From contig NC_087067.1 of the NCBI RefSeq assembly GCF_963678635.1, forward strand, positions 35,543,966 through 35,607,965: a stretch of DNA of 64,000 bases. The letters run 5' to 3'. A program made the translations under genes and the position numbers. Origin of the DNA: Symsagittifera roscoffensis (taxonomy: Eukaryota > Xenacoelomorpha > Acoela > Convolutidae). The notes below the pieces were generated by a model. It was not told where the DNA came from. It made no database searches and worked only from the letters and a program-made list of their open reading frames with translations. Shown piece after piece: positions 36,203-49,850 of the stretch; position 1 is the stretch's first letter; each line of letters opens with the position of its first letter.

Positions 36203-37494
36203 TGATTCTCAGTTCAATTTGGAACGATTTTGTAGAGCTGAATAATTCGCCACACCTAATATTTTGCGTTAATTTTTGGCATCATTAGAACATCGTCGTA
36301 GAGCGCACAAGTTAGTCCTTAGCAGCTTCACATTGGCACTTTTCAAATTGCAAGAAATTAACAAAAAAATGGAAGTAAGGTTTTAGTTGCACGAATTGCA
36401 AAAATTATTAAATCGAGCATTAAAATGGAACTCACAATTCTTTATTCAAAATAATTTCTAATTATAAGCAGGTGAATTCAAATCTATGTTTACCTATCAT
36501 GTTTGCGCCCCATTTTTCGCCACTTCAGTTTAATTACGAGAATCAAATCCTTCTAAAAGACCAGTAACAAAAAATGTCAAGTTGGGATGCTTCATTCAGT
36601 TTTTTGGCTCAACATGCAAACGAAACTTCACTTCATGGTTTTGAATACATTTTTACACGCAAGAAAATTTTTGTCGTTCGATATTGGTTATTTGTCATAA
36701 TTCTGTCCTTGACTACATGTTGTTTTTAATTGACACTGACAGCTTATGATCATGTAATAACTAAGCCTGTTGTTACGAATATCGAGTACACGAAATATAC
36801 TACGGCAACCACGAAATATATTACCACGAAATAATATCGAGTACTACGGCAACCGAACCTCACCTTATAGTGTTGTGCTATCCCAACTGAGCGGTGTAAT
36901 CCCTCATACGCGAAGGACCGAATGCCTCAAAACAAAAATCAGCGAATCTGATTTCAGTATTCTAAAATTTGAAAAGAAAGTAAATATTTCCAGGGACTGA
37001 ATATTGAAATTGGCCGAACATAAAAACTGCAGAAATATGCAACATTTTCAAATTGTCACTGATCACCGCCGTATTGGAACAAGTTTTATATTTCAAGGGT
37101 TTCGTTGTGAAAAAAGCAAAATATTGCTTGATTTAATTCATTTTAATTGAATGGCAATTGCCTCTTTTTAACAATTAACTTTCGGCTAATTTTGTTTTCT
37201 GTCCTACACCCACGAAATTTTTCGCTCATTCGGTCCTTTGCGCATGAGAATAGCCCCCCAACTGAGCCACATCACCATGTGCTAATACGATCACCAGCCA
37301 CCAATGAAGCGGGAAAACCTATTCTATTAAATTAGCACTATTAGCTACATACACACAAGTTTAACACAAAAATGAAGCTGAACTTCGCAAACATAACTGT
37401 TAAAAAATGGCATAAAATAGCTATACAAACAACGAGGTAAAATAAGGTGAAAACGTTAAAAAATGCCTTCAAAAATAAAAATCATCCTGACTCA
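36203..37494. other. Intergenic, nothing recognised
   Basis: AT-rich. Around 36780-36860 a short motif (ACGAAATAT, CTACGGCAACC) is repeated locally. Small ORFs have no recognisable features. Confidence 0.4.
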
Positions 37495-37759
37495 GACTTG
37501 AATTTTTCCTACCAGTAGATTAGGAGTCTCACGTCCTCGCATCTGCGCCATGGTCGCTTGGAAAAAAACTAACACTTGTCACCAAAAGCAGGAAGAGATC
37601 CTTTTAAAATGACTATGGTTCGAAATGTACCGAAATGAGAACTTTTAGTTTTATTTTAATTAGGAAATTGTGAATTGATAATATAACAAAGTTTGCTAGT
37701 GTAAATGAACACTTTTTATATGACTGTTCAATTACTGCAAAAAATCAGGCAACGCTAAC

Positions 37760-37870
37760 AAGTGGAAACAAGGATAGCCGGTTACTGTGCAAGTAGCGCA
37801 AAATGTTCGGACCATAGTCTTAAAATAAAAAAAGTTTTTTTTTTTCAAATTAGTGTCGTTTTTTCTGCGT
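37760..37870 (+). repeat. Satellite monomer fragment
   Basis: ACAAGGATAGCCGGTTACTG and the following hairpin block match 834-900 with few changes, showing that the satellite is also dispersed as fragments. Confidence 0.7.
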
Positions 37871-37898
37871 GTTTTTCTGACTATTAAATGACCACCTA

Positions 37899-38054
37899 TT
37901 TAAACATGGGTGGGGGAGGTATGGCGTAACAAAGTTGAATCACGCTCCATAGTCGGTAGAACTCTCCGTTATCCGCTCCGCTCATAAGAGCCGCTAATTT
38001 ATCCTGCCTATTTTGCCATAGTGTATGGTTCGACAAAGTCTGTCCAATTCGCTT
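37899..38054 (-). pseudogene. 156-bp duplicated fragment of CYFIP exon 2
   Basis: Identical to 39485-39640 inside the CYFIP coding exon except for two bases, in the same orientation, 1.6 kb downstream of the gene's copy. It would encode about 52 residues including LAALMSGADNGEFYRLWSG. It is not flanked by splice sites that would make an alternative exon. Imperfect 18-bp direct repeats (about 37880-37897 and 38279-38296, core AAATGACCACCT) lie around it. Confidence 0.85.
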
Positions 38055-39121
38055 GTTTTTAAGTTGTTTTTAAGTCATATTCAAACCATTGCAGAGTTAC
38101 AATTAGTTTTTTTCATTTTATGAAATTTATATCCATTATTTAATGACTTATATAAGGCAAGCTGGAAAAAACACGTTTATTTAATTTTTGTCTGGATAAA
38201 ATAAACCAGCACTATCACTTCTTTGCTTTAGAAAAACGAATACCGAAAAATGAATTCAAAGTTGTTTATCAGCTATTCTACTATGAAATGACCACCTGAC
38301 TAATGGCTTGCTTATATCATTTCAGGGACACATCACAATTCGAGACACAATAAGATAGAACAGCGATGCAAAAATGGTGAAGGTGTCCGGCTATTACATA
38401 ATCTGGTGCAAGTTAGCGTTATGTAATAAAGTTGTTATATTACATAGCATCATCTTTATGTCATTAATGAATAATATTGCACCATCACGGTCAATTCCTC
38501 CACTTATTACACTAAAGTGCTTTTTTATCAAAAAAAATGTTAAATCCATCACTATATTATAAGAAAAATTTGCAAGCATTCGAAATGGAACCAAATATAA
38601 ACAAAAATACTTTAGAAATGACATGCAAGGTGGGCTAAAATTTCCAAATTGAAATTTTACTGCTGAATGTCAAATAGAGCAATCAACTTCTGTTACAAAA
38701 ATTAGAAGAATTCAAACTGCAAGCTTCTATGAATTAAATTTAAAAAACTAACACCAATATCATTTGCTGTTTGATGGAAGAACAAATTTACTCAGCAAAA
38801 TTCAAATATCTACTGCGTCTTTTAAATCCGAGAGCCAGAATTAAATCTTTTAAAATTTCTTAATAGACCCGGAAGCAAATAAATTATTAACTTTATAAAT
38901 TACCAGAATTTTGAAAATAGCGAAAAGGAAATTATTGGATCAGCTATTTTCTAGGTTATTTGTGCAACTGGGGTTAAAACTGTTCTGAAAATTGCAGTGA
39001 AATAAGTAAGAAACGAAGGGACAAAACATGCTTCAAAATAGCAAATTTAGCAAAATCCTCTTTACAATGTTAACATTATTTCTAATAAATAATTGGTTTA
39101 AGTTCGATAAATAATTCTGAA
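38055..39121. other. Region downstream of CYFIP, nothing recognised
   Basis: AT-rich, presumably containing the CYFIP 3' UTR next to 39121. No clear AATAAA was found close to the stop on the minus strand, and no other gene is supported. Confidence 0.4.
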
Positions 39122-42100
39122 TCACCAGTTTCGACTAACAGTTGCAGTTTGAACGCCGTACACGTTAACATTGTGCACTTTATCCGCGGAACTGTCAGAG
39201 GGAACTTGCAAATATCTGTTTATCATGTTGAACAACTGTGTGTGCAGCGCCTGGAAAGATTTCACCCGTTGCAGAAAGTCCGCAATGTTTATACTTTCAC
39301 TCGAGTTCGAGAGAACAAGAATTTCTTTGAGCGGCTGGTCGTCACAGTCTGCATTGTCAAGTAGAGAAAAGCACATGTCTGTGGCTTCGAACTTTTTCTG
39401 TTGGCCACAGAGTGCCATTAGAGTGCATGCACCTAAGACGACCCCATCTCCTATTACGTCAACTGCGAGGTAGTTATGTGACTGTTTAAACATGGGTGGG
39501 GGAGGTATGGCGTAACAAAGTTGCATCCCGCTCCATAGTCGGTAGAACTCTCCGTTATCCGCTCCGCTCATAAGAGCCGCTAATTTATCCTGCCTATTTT
39601 GCCATAGTGTATGGTTCGACAAAGTCTGTCCAATTCGCTTTAGGAACGTGTCGAACACTGACAGTCCACAACAAAGCCGTTCCTTTGTGAGCAAATCTGA
39701 CTCGCGTACAATATTTGCCTCGGTTTCGGAGCAGCAGTTCTCGATTACTGAGACTGCGTGGTGCGTTCTGTACTTGGCTTCTGCTCGTTTCTTTTTCTCT
39801 TCTTTGTTATCACCCGGTCTGATGAACTGCTTCGGGATGTTCATCTGGAAGAAAGAGGCCTGGATCAGGTCCTCCACTTCCTCGAGCGATAGATTCTGTT
39901 CCAGCAGCTGGACTAGCTGGACTGCATTGCCCAGGTGGTTCAAAGAGTGCATGAGTCCGACCCTATCGGTACTGTGGAAGAGATTGTATTGGCTCTGAAT
40001 GTACTGATGAAGTGCCTCGTCTACTTTGACGTGTAAACTGCAAAGTTTGTTCTCGTAAGGCATCACCTTAAAACAATCAACAGCACTTTCAGGAGACTAC
40101 TTTTACTAGTCATCTGTATCGCTTTTATCCTTTAAAAGTAGGAGAATCACTTCCGAAAAGTTTTACTGTGTGTGGATGTGAATATAGCTTATTTTGACAC
40201 CAACTTGCAACTCTGCCTAATAGTAACTCGAGTTATAGATTCACGAAATAGCGCAGAAAAAGCCATTTAATTATATTGAAACAAAAAGTCCAACGCAGTC
40301 GAGATAACACTTCATAGACGAAGCCAAAAACAACTAATCACTCAAAAAAACTTGAACAGATAAATTGAAGACTCTTTGGACGTGTCAGTACCCAAATCTG
40401 ATTACAAAATACTTGCCTAAACCACTGCTTCAAACTGGCACGCTAAATACACCTTTAGCCAGACAAACATAAACAACAACCAGACAAACATGTATCTGAG
40501 AATCGTTTTAGCGTTGCAGTACTGTAATGAAACCTTATATTGTGAACAAACTAATTATTATGAACACATTCTTTTTCATACCTCACATCGTAGTAATCAC
40601 GCATTAAGCCATACTTGCACGGCAAACTAATATAAATCTTGAAAAGTTGCAATGTAGCGCGAGGGGAGTGAAAAAGAGTTAATCTTTTTCCGTCAATTTT
40701 GGTGACCTTATTTTTTTGAAGGTTCTTCGTTTTCACTCAAAATATTTAGACAAAGGCAAAGCTTGCCAAGCTGCTCTATTTATAAATACGCTGCTCAAAA
40801 TTGAAAGAGTTCAAAAAACACTTTTGAGAAGCCTATTAAGATAAGAAACAATCGTCATGTTAAAAAGACAAATACTGCGAAGAAATACAAACAGCCTATA
40901 AAATAACTTTTTTTCTGAAAAAATTCATGAAAACTTAGCTCTAGATACAGTATCTCAGCATCATGAAGCAATTTTCCATGCTTAATGACTGCGATGATGT
41001 AAGTTGGAGATGATGCTTTAAGTCATCCTGACAACAAAGTTCTTCACAGAAAAAAGCCTGTTGCGAAGGTAATAATAAACATAGCCAACAGAGCAGAGCG
41101 CAAAGAAACAGAAAAAATGACTTGTTTTTTGAAAAAACTTCAACTTTCCAATCTCGAACAAAAAAAAATATCTTCATGCTTTGTATTTCAAGAGCAAATT
41201 ATTATTGACTTTTTATGTATTTATAAAAAAAAAACAATCCAATTTCAGAAAACTGGGTTAATTAGGAAAACTTTTTTCCGCTGGGAAATCTAAAATTTAA
41301 ATTCCACTTTCGATCACGTTTTTTTTGCACCATTTCAGCTTACGAATTGAAGAGAGCATTTTGCCCACCCTATAGCAAGTAAACTTGAGTGCATATATAC
41401 CTGGGGGCATTCATACAAGCATTTATAAGTATGAATGCATTTCTTTTGTTATTAGAGCATCTTAAAGAAAAAAAAAACGAGAACCAAATCATCACGGCCT
41501 ATATAAGAGTTTGGACTACTTTCATCGCTTCTTAAAAAATTTGTCTTCTACTCGATTGACTCAGTTTCACGTATGCTTTAACGAAGCGGATAGATCCCAT
41601 TTTGTTTAAGTTACGCCTAAACAACCTTGAACAAGACTGCACTGAAACTGTGATGTGAAAAATACATGACAATAGCAAACCTTCAGAAGTCGAACGACTC
41701 GATTAGCCAGGTGGACATCTGTGAGGTTGTCAGTGGGCACCAAACTTGACGTCACTTCCTTGACAATCTCTTCAATCAGAACAGCTATCCCTTGGTACCC
41801 CAACACCCTGCATAGAATCTTCATGTGTTCCGCGCCAATAAACTTCGAGCTTAGATCACATATCTGTGCATACGCTTTGTTCAGCGGTGCTGACCCAAAC
41901 AGATGAAACAATTCCACATGACTCAACGGATTCTCACGGTGCTTCAGAGGCAAGCCTGCGTTGCTAACTAACTGCTTCACAAATCGCTGTGTACTGAAGT
42001 TAAACGTGTAGCCTGGTAGTAAGCTTTGGTTTATCTCATGGTAAACATGAACAGTTATTATGCCATACGGCGCTGTTATATTATTGTTAGCCTCCTTGAC

Positions 42101-44560
42101 TAAATCTTCGAATGTCGGCAGCAAAACGAATTCGCTGAGAAGTTTGTGACATAATTTATTCACTTCGAGTAATGTGTCCAGCTCTACCAGACCATGTAGA
42201 TCGCGGCTTGTAAACCGTCGGATGGCGACTCTTAGAGACTGCTGGAACAGCGAATTGATTCGCTGACCAATGACGCGATTCAGGTCCACTGATCGACCGA
42301 GCAATTGCACGTGACGTTGGTGAAGGATTGTGTCGTATCTGATTCCATGTGGGAACGGAAGGTCTTGACCCAATTTAGACTTTTCAGCTCTGAATTTCTT
42401 ATCCAAGAGCAAACTTGAAGACAACACTTTGTAATGCTGGTAGATTTTCTCAGATAGAGTTACGATCAGTTGATCAAAACAGAGATTGAGCTCTGCTTCT
42501 ATCTCGTCGTATAGAAATTGTTTTTTGAATTTCGTGAGAGCATAGGTGCCTGAGTCGTTATAGAGATCGAATGGTACCAGGAGGTGTTCCAACATTGCAC
42601 TACAGTCGTCCGAACTGACAACATGGCTGGCTAAGATCCAGGGCATGGACATATCGATTGGAAACTGGATATGTTTTCCCATGGACATTTCCAGATAGAA
42701 TTCCCTGAACCAAAGCTGGGATAAATCACATGCGTCGAATAGACTCTGATTGAAATTCAACATGTAGCTCCAGAAGTAACTGTTTTGGTGGAACTGCTCA
42801 ATTGTCTGCACGCATGAGCCTTCTAGTTCTTTTCTCAGCGAGTCCTTCTTCTTAGCTCCTCCGGCTCCTCGTTCACTTAAGGAACTCTCGATCATCGTTC
42901 GAACCATGTACAATTGTGTACTGGAAGGTCCGACAGACTTTCGGGGCAGAATAATCGTGTAACCCCCTTTTGGATCTTTCTCGCCTTTCAACGCCGGATC
43001 ATCAACAGGAGGCCGTTTGTCGTTCCAGTCGGCGCAGCAATCGCGGATTGCCTGCAGATGCTGCTGTAAATTGTACCTCTTTCTCTTGACCGCCTGGCGA
43101 ATTGGTTCTCTCAGCGCAAGCTGTACAAAACTTTGCAGTTCGTAGTAAGTGTATCCTTTGACTGCTTCAACGAGCATACTTTCCATTTCAAACATGAGTT
43201 TCTGCATGCTCTTGATCATCGAAATGACTTCAACTATGGCAGAACATTCCTCCGGAGTGTAATTATATTTTGTAACCAAAGCGTAATCTGTGTCAGCGTC
43301 ATCATTAACTTTATGTGCTTTGTCCCTGGAAGGGTTGACTAATTTCCAGGAAAACACTTCCGATATTGCTGAGTTCCAGCTAGCAACTGACCTCAGACAA
43401 TGCAAAGCTGCCAGATATATTTCTTTATTTCTCTGGTCTAGCTTCTCAGCAGCACAATATTCGCCCAAAAGCGCCTCGTTTCGAATTTTACTCAGCTCCA
43501 CGATGAGAGCATGATGCTCTACTCTCATTGGAGCAATTTTGTCCATTATTGATGACTGAATGCAAACATTTCCGGTTTGTGTGCATGTCCAGCGGGCAGA
43601 ATTGTCGTGATAACATTTGAACTTTTTGATGTAGGTGGGGAGCTCAATTTGCATGTCTCCATAGATGGGAACGACTTGTAAGTTTTTAATGAATCTGTCA
43701 ATTTTAGTAACGTTTATCTTCTTCTTTTCTTCCAGTTTGTGAACTGGAATATTCATTCCGTCCAGCAAGTATAGCCCGAAAACCATCACCTTAAGCATGA
43801 TTTCTTTTTCCTTTGGAAGCACATAGTGTTTATTTTCGTACATGTTGCAGCATGCATTCAGCACGTCAGCTAGCAAATCTTCAGCACCTTGAATATGCTC
43901 AAGTTTTGTTTGCAAACTTTTCGAAATTTTGTCGTTGTCTGCCAGAAACAGAGTTAGGTTCTGAGATTCGTGTATCATTTGACTGTCATTCATCTTTTTC
44001 AGGATCTGATTTGCTCGTCGGTAAGCAGCATGATCATTTTTAATCGAGGCTTTTGCGTTCTTCAGCGCGTCCAAAACTGCAAACATGTTAATAAACCGAC
44101 CAAGCGTCCACAAATACACTTCTGACACGAAATCTTTTCTGCACATTCGTTTTATTTCAGTAATAAACCTTTCAGTAGCTTTGTTAACAAAATAGTAGAA
44201 GTTCTTCAACTTAGTTATTTCCGGTTCATACACATCAATAATTTTCTGGTAGACTTCAATTTTATCATATTGGTCTGTGGCAGGCAACGGTTGAGCCCTG
44301 GAGCAACATCGCCAGGTGTACATCATGACTGCATATTGCTCTCCCTCTTCCAACAAAGTGTTTAAATTAGCCTGCACGACAGCTTCCTCGTTGAACTTGG
44401 CATTTCCCATGATAAACGAATTCCTGTCTTGAAAGTTCGTATCGAAATCCGCTCGATACAGAAGGCTGGTGGAGTAAGCTTCAATTGCCGGCACCGCATC
44501 GGCAATCGAGATTTCAGCCAGCACCCGTACATTCGACAAGGCATCTTCTAGCATCGGCAT
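39122..44560 (-). CDS. CYFIP: CYFIP/Sra-1, WAVE complex subunit
   Basis: Cytoplasmic FMR1-interacting protein homologue. In animals it scaffolds the WAVE regulatory complex, binds Rac1 and controls Arp2/3-driven actin assembly. Two coding exons: 44560-41681 (960 codons) and 40066-39122 (314 codons plus stop). Together they give 1274 residues, close to the usual 1250 or so. Family signatures include LEDALSNV at the N-terminus, YAVMMYTWR, KDFVSEVYLWTLGRFINMFA, AVGPSSTQLYMVRT-like VGPSSTQLYMVRT, CDLSQLWFREF, RHVQLLGRSVDLNR, LGYQGIAVLIEE and LLTKERLCCGLSVF. The frame is intact. The start at 44560 aligns with the family N-terminus. A repeat begins only 24 bp upstream, and TTTTTTAG precedes ATG GCA TGA there, a possible acceptor for a 5' UTR or leader exon. 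Confidence 0.93.
40067..41680 (-). other. CYFIP intron
   Basis: 1614 bp, donor CTGAAG|GTTTGC (weak) and acceptor TTGTTTTAAG|GTGATGCC, phase 0. Joining there gives ...RLLK then VMPYENKL, matching the family at this point, so the sites are well fixed. Small ORFs inside are not conserved. Nothing else is recognised in it. Confidence 0.8.
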
Positions 44561-44584
44561 TTTATCATGCCATCTAAAAAATCA

Positions 44585-44800
44585 AGATTTTATCTCCTAA
44601 GTGCTAAACATCTTTTCATTTTTTTCTTGATAAATGCTTGAATAATTATTAAATTATCCTGCACGATAGAGCGTGATAGCCTTTGATAGAGCGTAATGAC
44701 AACCCGAAGTGCTCAGTTTTACTTAAATTAGAATTTAGTAATGCATTCAACTCGCTTAATAGAAACAATGCTGAATCACAATTTCTGGATCCACCCGGAG
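44585..44800 (+). repeat. RT-element fragment, left half, next to CYFIP
   Basis: It matches 51785-52000 closely (TGCACGATAGAGCGTGATAG and beyond). It encodes remnants of the RT region with KLDLSNAFNS in the intact relative. A LINE separates it from its right half at 46991. Confidence 0.75.
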
Positions 44801-46985
44801 TAGTAGTAGTAGTAGTAGTAGAATAGGCTTCAGAGCATTAGCTCTAGGTAGTTGCACCCCTTTTACAGTCCATGTTTTATCTCAGTTTGTTGTAAACATT
44901 GCAGTTTCCACATCTGCATAAGAGTTTCCATGTACATTTGTTCACTTCACTGTACATTTTTTTGAAGTATTTCTGGTATATGTAGGCCCGAGTCCCTTTG
45001 CTTGGTCTAAGGCTAAAAGTTGGGCAGGCTCGGATAAGACAGTTGTATAGATGTTTCACTCGTCTGAAAAAATAGTCGTCCGTTCTTTGCAAGTGGCTTT
45101 TTGAGATTTGAAATTCGCCTCTTGATGACTATCGGGTGATTTCGCATGATTCAGATGGTTTTCGTTCTATTTCTACATCGTAACGATTTTCAAGCATGGC
45201 TATCACTATTTAAATGTCGTGCATTTCCATGTATAGGTTCAAAGGAAGAAGGGTCAGGTCCTTCAGTCTTTCAGTATAGGTTTTGCTTGTCCCCAAAATT
45301 TTTGAACTCGATCGAGTTGTTCCATGTTCGATCTGCTAGGAGTCCATGCGTGGGATGCGTATGTTACTATGGGTACTACATACCCAGTATATGCGTTAAG
45401 CCTGGTGGTCACACTGCTTTTCATAGTCAGACTTCGTTTAATCTGGAAGAGAGCACTAATTGCTTTGGATGTCCGACGAGAGCAATTTTCGTTCCATGTG
45501 AGCTTGTTGGACACAATCAGTCATAGGTCACGCTGTGAGTTTACTGAGGAAAGATTTTTGTTCGGGAGACTAGCTTTTAAATCACCTTTGATGCCGAGGA
45601 GCGTTGATTTTTTGATGTTGTGTTGCATTTTGTTTTCATGTAGCCATTTCTCTTTTTCAGAGTTGCAGTGTCAAGGGAAGTTTGATTTAGTAGAATGGCC
45701 TTAAAGTCATCTGCGTACCCAAAACTGTCTGTGTCATTCATGGTTTCAGGTAGATCGTTTATGAAAAGTAAGAACAGCAGCGGTCCCAGAATTGAACCTT
45801 GCGGAACTCCACTGGTGACTTCTTTTAGGGTTGAGCTACAGTCTTCAATCTTAACGCATTGCTTTCTGTTGTTGAGGTATGAATATATCAGTGACGGCAA
45901 TTTCCCGCCAATTCCAAAAATTTTGATCTTCGTAAGCAGAATATCATGAGGTACAGTGTCGAATGCCTAGGCAAAATCCAAGTATAGAACTGCAAGTTCT
46001 TGTACATCCTGTTGATCGTTCAATTCGTATATTCGGTCAAGAAATAGAAGAAGTTGAATTGTGGCGGATCTACGCTTTCGAAATCCATGTTGACTTTCAT
46101 GTAATCTGTATTTCACTTTAGTATAGAATTTGTCAAATATTATTTTTTCAATCAATTTTGAGCAGCAGCAGACTAGGCTGATTGGTCTATAGCAACTGAC
46201 ATCGGTTTAACTTCCTTCCTTGAAAACAGGGGTCACTTCACTAATTTTACATATTTCAGGAAAAATTCCTTTGTTGAGGCAGGTTTGAAATATAAGGGTA
46301 AGTGATTTGCATAGAGTTTTGTGACATGATTTCAAAATGAGATTGCCAATGTTGTCGTGTCCCATTGATTTATTGACATTAAGTTGCCTCATTATTTCGC
46401 TAACTTGACTTTGGTTAACAATAAATCTATTCAGCTCACTTTTTGGAAAGAGGATACCGGTTTGATGTTCTTTTGTGCCAAACACGCTGACGAAATAGTC
46501 ATTGAATAATTCACTTTTTTCTCTTTCATTTGATGATTCAGTGTTTCCGTATTTGACCGTCGAAGGAATTGTTGGGATCTTGCGTATGCATTTAAGGTAT
46601 TTTTGAATTTTGCTGAAAGTTCTTCCTTCTAGGACGGTTTTTTCATATTCCGCTATGTCATCTTCGGAAAACCTTTGAATATCTTTTTCAAGTTTTTTGA
46701 TCTTTAATAGTCTTTCGAGACCTTGTTTTGGTTTTCTTTTCATTGTTTGAAGTTTTTTGATGAGGTGGGAGGTGGCTGGCGTGATCCAGGGTTGTAACCT
46801 TGATCGATGCTCAGTTATTCTAGGTACAAATTTTTCGATTTTTTCCCACAGCCATTCGTACCATTGTCGGATAATTTCGTTCACGTTACTGTAGCAGTAC
46901 GGGATAAACGGTTCAGTTTCTATTGAAGAACTTAAGAATAATTTAAGAAATTTAAGAATTTAAATTTAAGAATTTAATTGAAGAG
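44801..46985 (-). mobile_element. CR1/jockey-like LINE, 5'-truncated
   Basis: The minus strand encodes a non-LTR reverse transcriptase from about 46884 to 45263. It starts just before the RT (NKSMGHDNIGNLILKS), then EVTPVFKEGS, YRPISLV, HGFRKRRSATIQLL, LDFA.AFD, SGVPQGSILGPLLF, catalytic GYADDFK and a C-terminal TYASHAW region. In-frame stops at 46207-46209 and 45967-45969 and later shifts make it inactive. The endonuclease part is missing, as in 5'-truncated insertions. The 3' end has a (TAC)n-type tail at 44801-44822. It sits inside another RT element, with GGAG at both borders as a possible target duplication. Confidence 0.85.
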
Positions 46986-46990
46986 TTTAT

Positions 46991-47168
46991 GGAGTTGTTC
47001 AAATATACTTAGTGCGCCTACAGTAAGCCGAGTTATCTTTTTTACGAAAATTCCACCATTAGGTGTCGGAGGACGGATCACAACAAAATGATCCCGAGGC
47101 TCCACCGCTTTTGCTGAAACAATACAGACGCTGACATTCAGACACTGACTTTCAACTCTCATACCAGA
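46991..47168 (+). repeat. RT-element fragment, right half
   Basis: It continues the sequence interrupted at 44800: GGAGTTGTTCAAATATAC and the following RT block (GGTCAACAAG-type motif, decayed) match 52000-52175. It stops at AGAATTGAAAC, where a different copy of the same RT family begins. Confidence 0.7.
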
Positions 47169-47169
47169 A

Positions 47170-48882
47170 TTGAAACTGTTTATGAATAAACTGAATCATG
47201 TTTATTCAAATCGCCCCGAATTGTATAATTACACCCATTGCGCGTATGGTAACCCTATTTACCTTTTTTACGGAAGCTTTGTCATAATGTCAGAAGACGG
47301 AACTCAGCAAGGTGATCCTGAAGCCCCACCCCTTTTTGCGGAAACAATTCATACACTAGTCAAACAGTTGGAGTCGAAAATTAACATCTGGTATTTAGAT
47401 GATGGGAATTTAGCCGACGACTATAAGGTAGTAATCCGGGACCTTAAAAACATTCTGAAATTGGAACAAATTTACGGCCTGAGCTTGAACAGTGAGAAGT
47501 GCGAATTTTGTTTTTTGGGACCGCCTACTAGTAAACAGTATAATTCAATTTTAACACAATTTCGAAAAATAAGCCCCAAAATAAAAATAAAAACAAAAGA
47601 GGAACTCCTCATTTTAGGATCTCCAATCGGCGAACTTTGCCGTAAAGAAATGCTCGACGAAAAAATTAAGGAGCTTGAAAAAATCTCGGATGTCATTGCC
47701 AAACTAGACGCCCATTATGGTTTTTACCTCCTGAAAAATTGCTTTAGCATGCCAAAACTCCTATATTTTTTGCGTACGAGCCCTTGTTTTTTGCAAAATG
47801 ATTTTTTGGAGCGCTACGATAAATTACTAAGAAATTCGTTACGCAAGGTCACTAACGTGAAAATGGATGATAATCAGTTTCTAAAAGCAGTTCTCCCGGC
47901 AGCCAAAGGTGGCTAGGGCGTTTCTTCTGCTCGACTACTCGCTTTACCCGCTTTCTTAGCCTCAGCAGTAGGAGCGAAAGATGCCTTGAGCGAAATCTTT
48001 GGTTTGGAGCATGCGGATGGAACCTATGATGATGCGCTTAAACGGTGGTTTGATCTTGGAAAAACTGAAATGGCTCCGGAATATGAAATCCAAAAAAATT
48101 GGACGGAGCCAATTTTTGACAGCGAAATTGCAGACCTGATTTTGCGACTCGAACCAACGGACGTAAAAAGATTCAACGCGTTCCAAGATAGATTTGGCTC
48201 CCAATGGTTGAACGTCATCTCGTGCAAAAATTTAAGGTTAAAACTGTCGAACCAACAACTCAGAATTGCGATAGGACCTCGATTAGGCTCAAAAATATGC
48301 GAACGGCATAAATGCGTGTGCGGAAAAGACGTTACCGGGGATGGTTGGCATGTTCTTTCTTGCCTCAAAAAGGCAGGGAGATTCTCTAGGCATTCAAACC
48401 TGAATGCCCTTATAAAGCAGAATTTATCATCTACTCACATTCTGTCTGTTTTAGAACCACGACACCTCTACAGGACCGATCAGAAGCGACCAGACGGTTT
48501 GACGCTCGTTCCATGGGCTGTTCGTAAGCAGCTCTTGTGGGATGTATTGGTAGTAGACTCCTTACCTCCTTGTAGGATTAATGCCGGGTCTATTTGTAAC
48601 CCTGGTACGGCTGCCGCTGAAGCGGAAGAGCGAAAAATTGACAAGTATTAAGATCTTGTAAATGATGGATATCTTTTTCAACCGCTAGCTTTTGAAATTT
48701 ACAGCGCGGCCGGCCCCAGCACAGAATTTTTTTTGAGCAAGCTTTGTAAGAACCTAAGCATATGCACCGACGAACCCAGTGCAGGCAGCTTTTTAAAACA
48801 GAGAATCTTCCTGGCAAGACAGATTGCGAACGCCGCTTGCGTACTCCGAACAATAAATGACAAAATAACTTTCGACTAAAAT
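47170..48882 (+). pseudogene. YLDD-type RT with zinc motif and nuclease-like C-terminus
   Basis: One frame runs through with two in-frame stops (TAG 47914-47916, TAA 48649-48651), so about 570 codons are recognisable. The N-terminal RT part is missing. EDGTQQGDPEAPPLF and WYLDDGNLADD are RT motifs B and C. Near 48300 CVCGKDVTGDGWHVLSC is a zinc-binding motif, followed by KRPDGLTLVPW and LLWDVLVVDS, a pattern like PD-(D/E)XK nucleases. The end (FLKQRIFLARQIANAACVL) is typical of this RT class as I remember it. Likely a non-LTR-type mobile element; clade not assigned. Confidence 0.75.
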
Positions 48883-49090
48883 TTTTACTTGTAACACTTG
48901 TAGTATATTATATTTTCTCGCGTATCGATTTTAATTGAAAAGGACTTAAACACTTGTCATCTTCATCATTATCACTTCCATATCTAGAAATTTCCAAGGA
49001 TTTTGACTGGAATACGTGATGAAGGGACTCCTGACTGTAACCTCGGTTACTGTGATACTTTTGACTTTCTGATTACCCCTTAAAAAAAAG
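48883..49090. other. Intergenic, nothing recognised
   Basis: AT-rich spacer between the RT pseudogene and the CT-microsatellite repeat. Confidence 0.35.
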
Positions 49091-49091
49091 A

Positions 49092-49114
49092 GAATTGAAA
49101 CTTATACCTAACAC

Positions 49115-49164
<50 letters not shown>

Positions 49165-49215
49165 CTGCAAGGTCATATACCTTCATCGGTTATGAGCCCA
49201 GAATCGGTATAAAGG
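49092..49215 (+). repeat. CT-microsatellite repeat unit, copy 1
   Basis: GAATTGAAACTTATACC, a (CT)n run at 49119-49154 and the sequence to GAGCCCAGAATCGGT recur at 52174-52295. Confidence 0.7.
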
Positions 49216-49319
49216 TAACCTCGGTCTTGCGTAACAAGCACAACCAGTTCTTTTCGAGCCTGAGCGTAACCAGCACTTGCTCTGATTTCCTCCTTTGATT
49301 TCTTCATACGTCCTACGCT

Positions 49320-49850
49320 GATTCTTTTGAGCAGCCCTGCAAAACTTTTTCTATTTTTTCACATCCAAACTCCCTAAGAATTTTATCCATTCAACCACAA
49401 AATTTCTTCCTAAACATTACTGCTGTAAGTTTTTTGAGTACACTTAATTTTACGTCATTGTGTATCTGGCGTCATTGTAAATTTGTTTCTGTTATTTTGT
49501 ATGTATTGCATTTTATAAGCCCGCGGGTAAACGCCAAGCTCCTGAATTTAAATCCATTTAGCTTTCTAAATTTCACTACTTTTACTACTACGCTAAAAAA
49601 ATTCAGATCTTTGATCGTTTTGTAAATATTGTAGAAAAATTTTAATTCTGATGATGCACAAAATGTGCGAAAACGTTTGAATTAACATTTTAAATTTCTT
49701 ATAACCTTTTTTGTTAAATTCTAACCCTTTTTAGCGCTAAAAAAATTTCATCCATTCAACAACAGAATTTCTTCCTAAATTTTACTGCTGTAAATATTAC
49801 TATTACACTTAATTTCACAAATAAATTTTACTAAACATTAAGAAATCAAG
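49320..49850 (+). repeat. 5' region of the YADD-type RT element
   Basis: It contains two similar blocks (TTTATCCATTCAACCACAAAA and TTCATCCATTCAACAACAGAA types, about 49383 and 49750). The first recurs inverted at 54990-55170. No ORF. Confidence 0.5.
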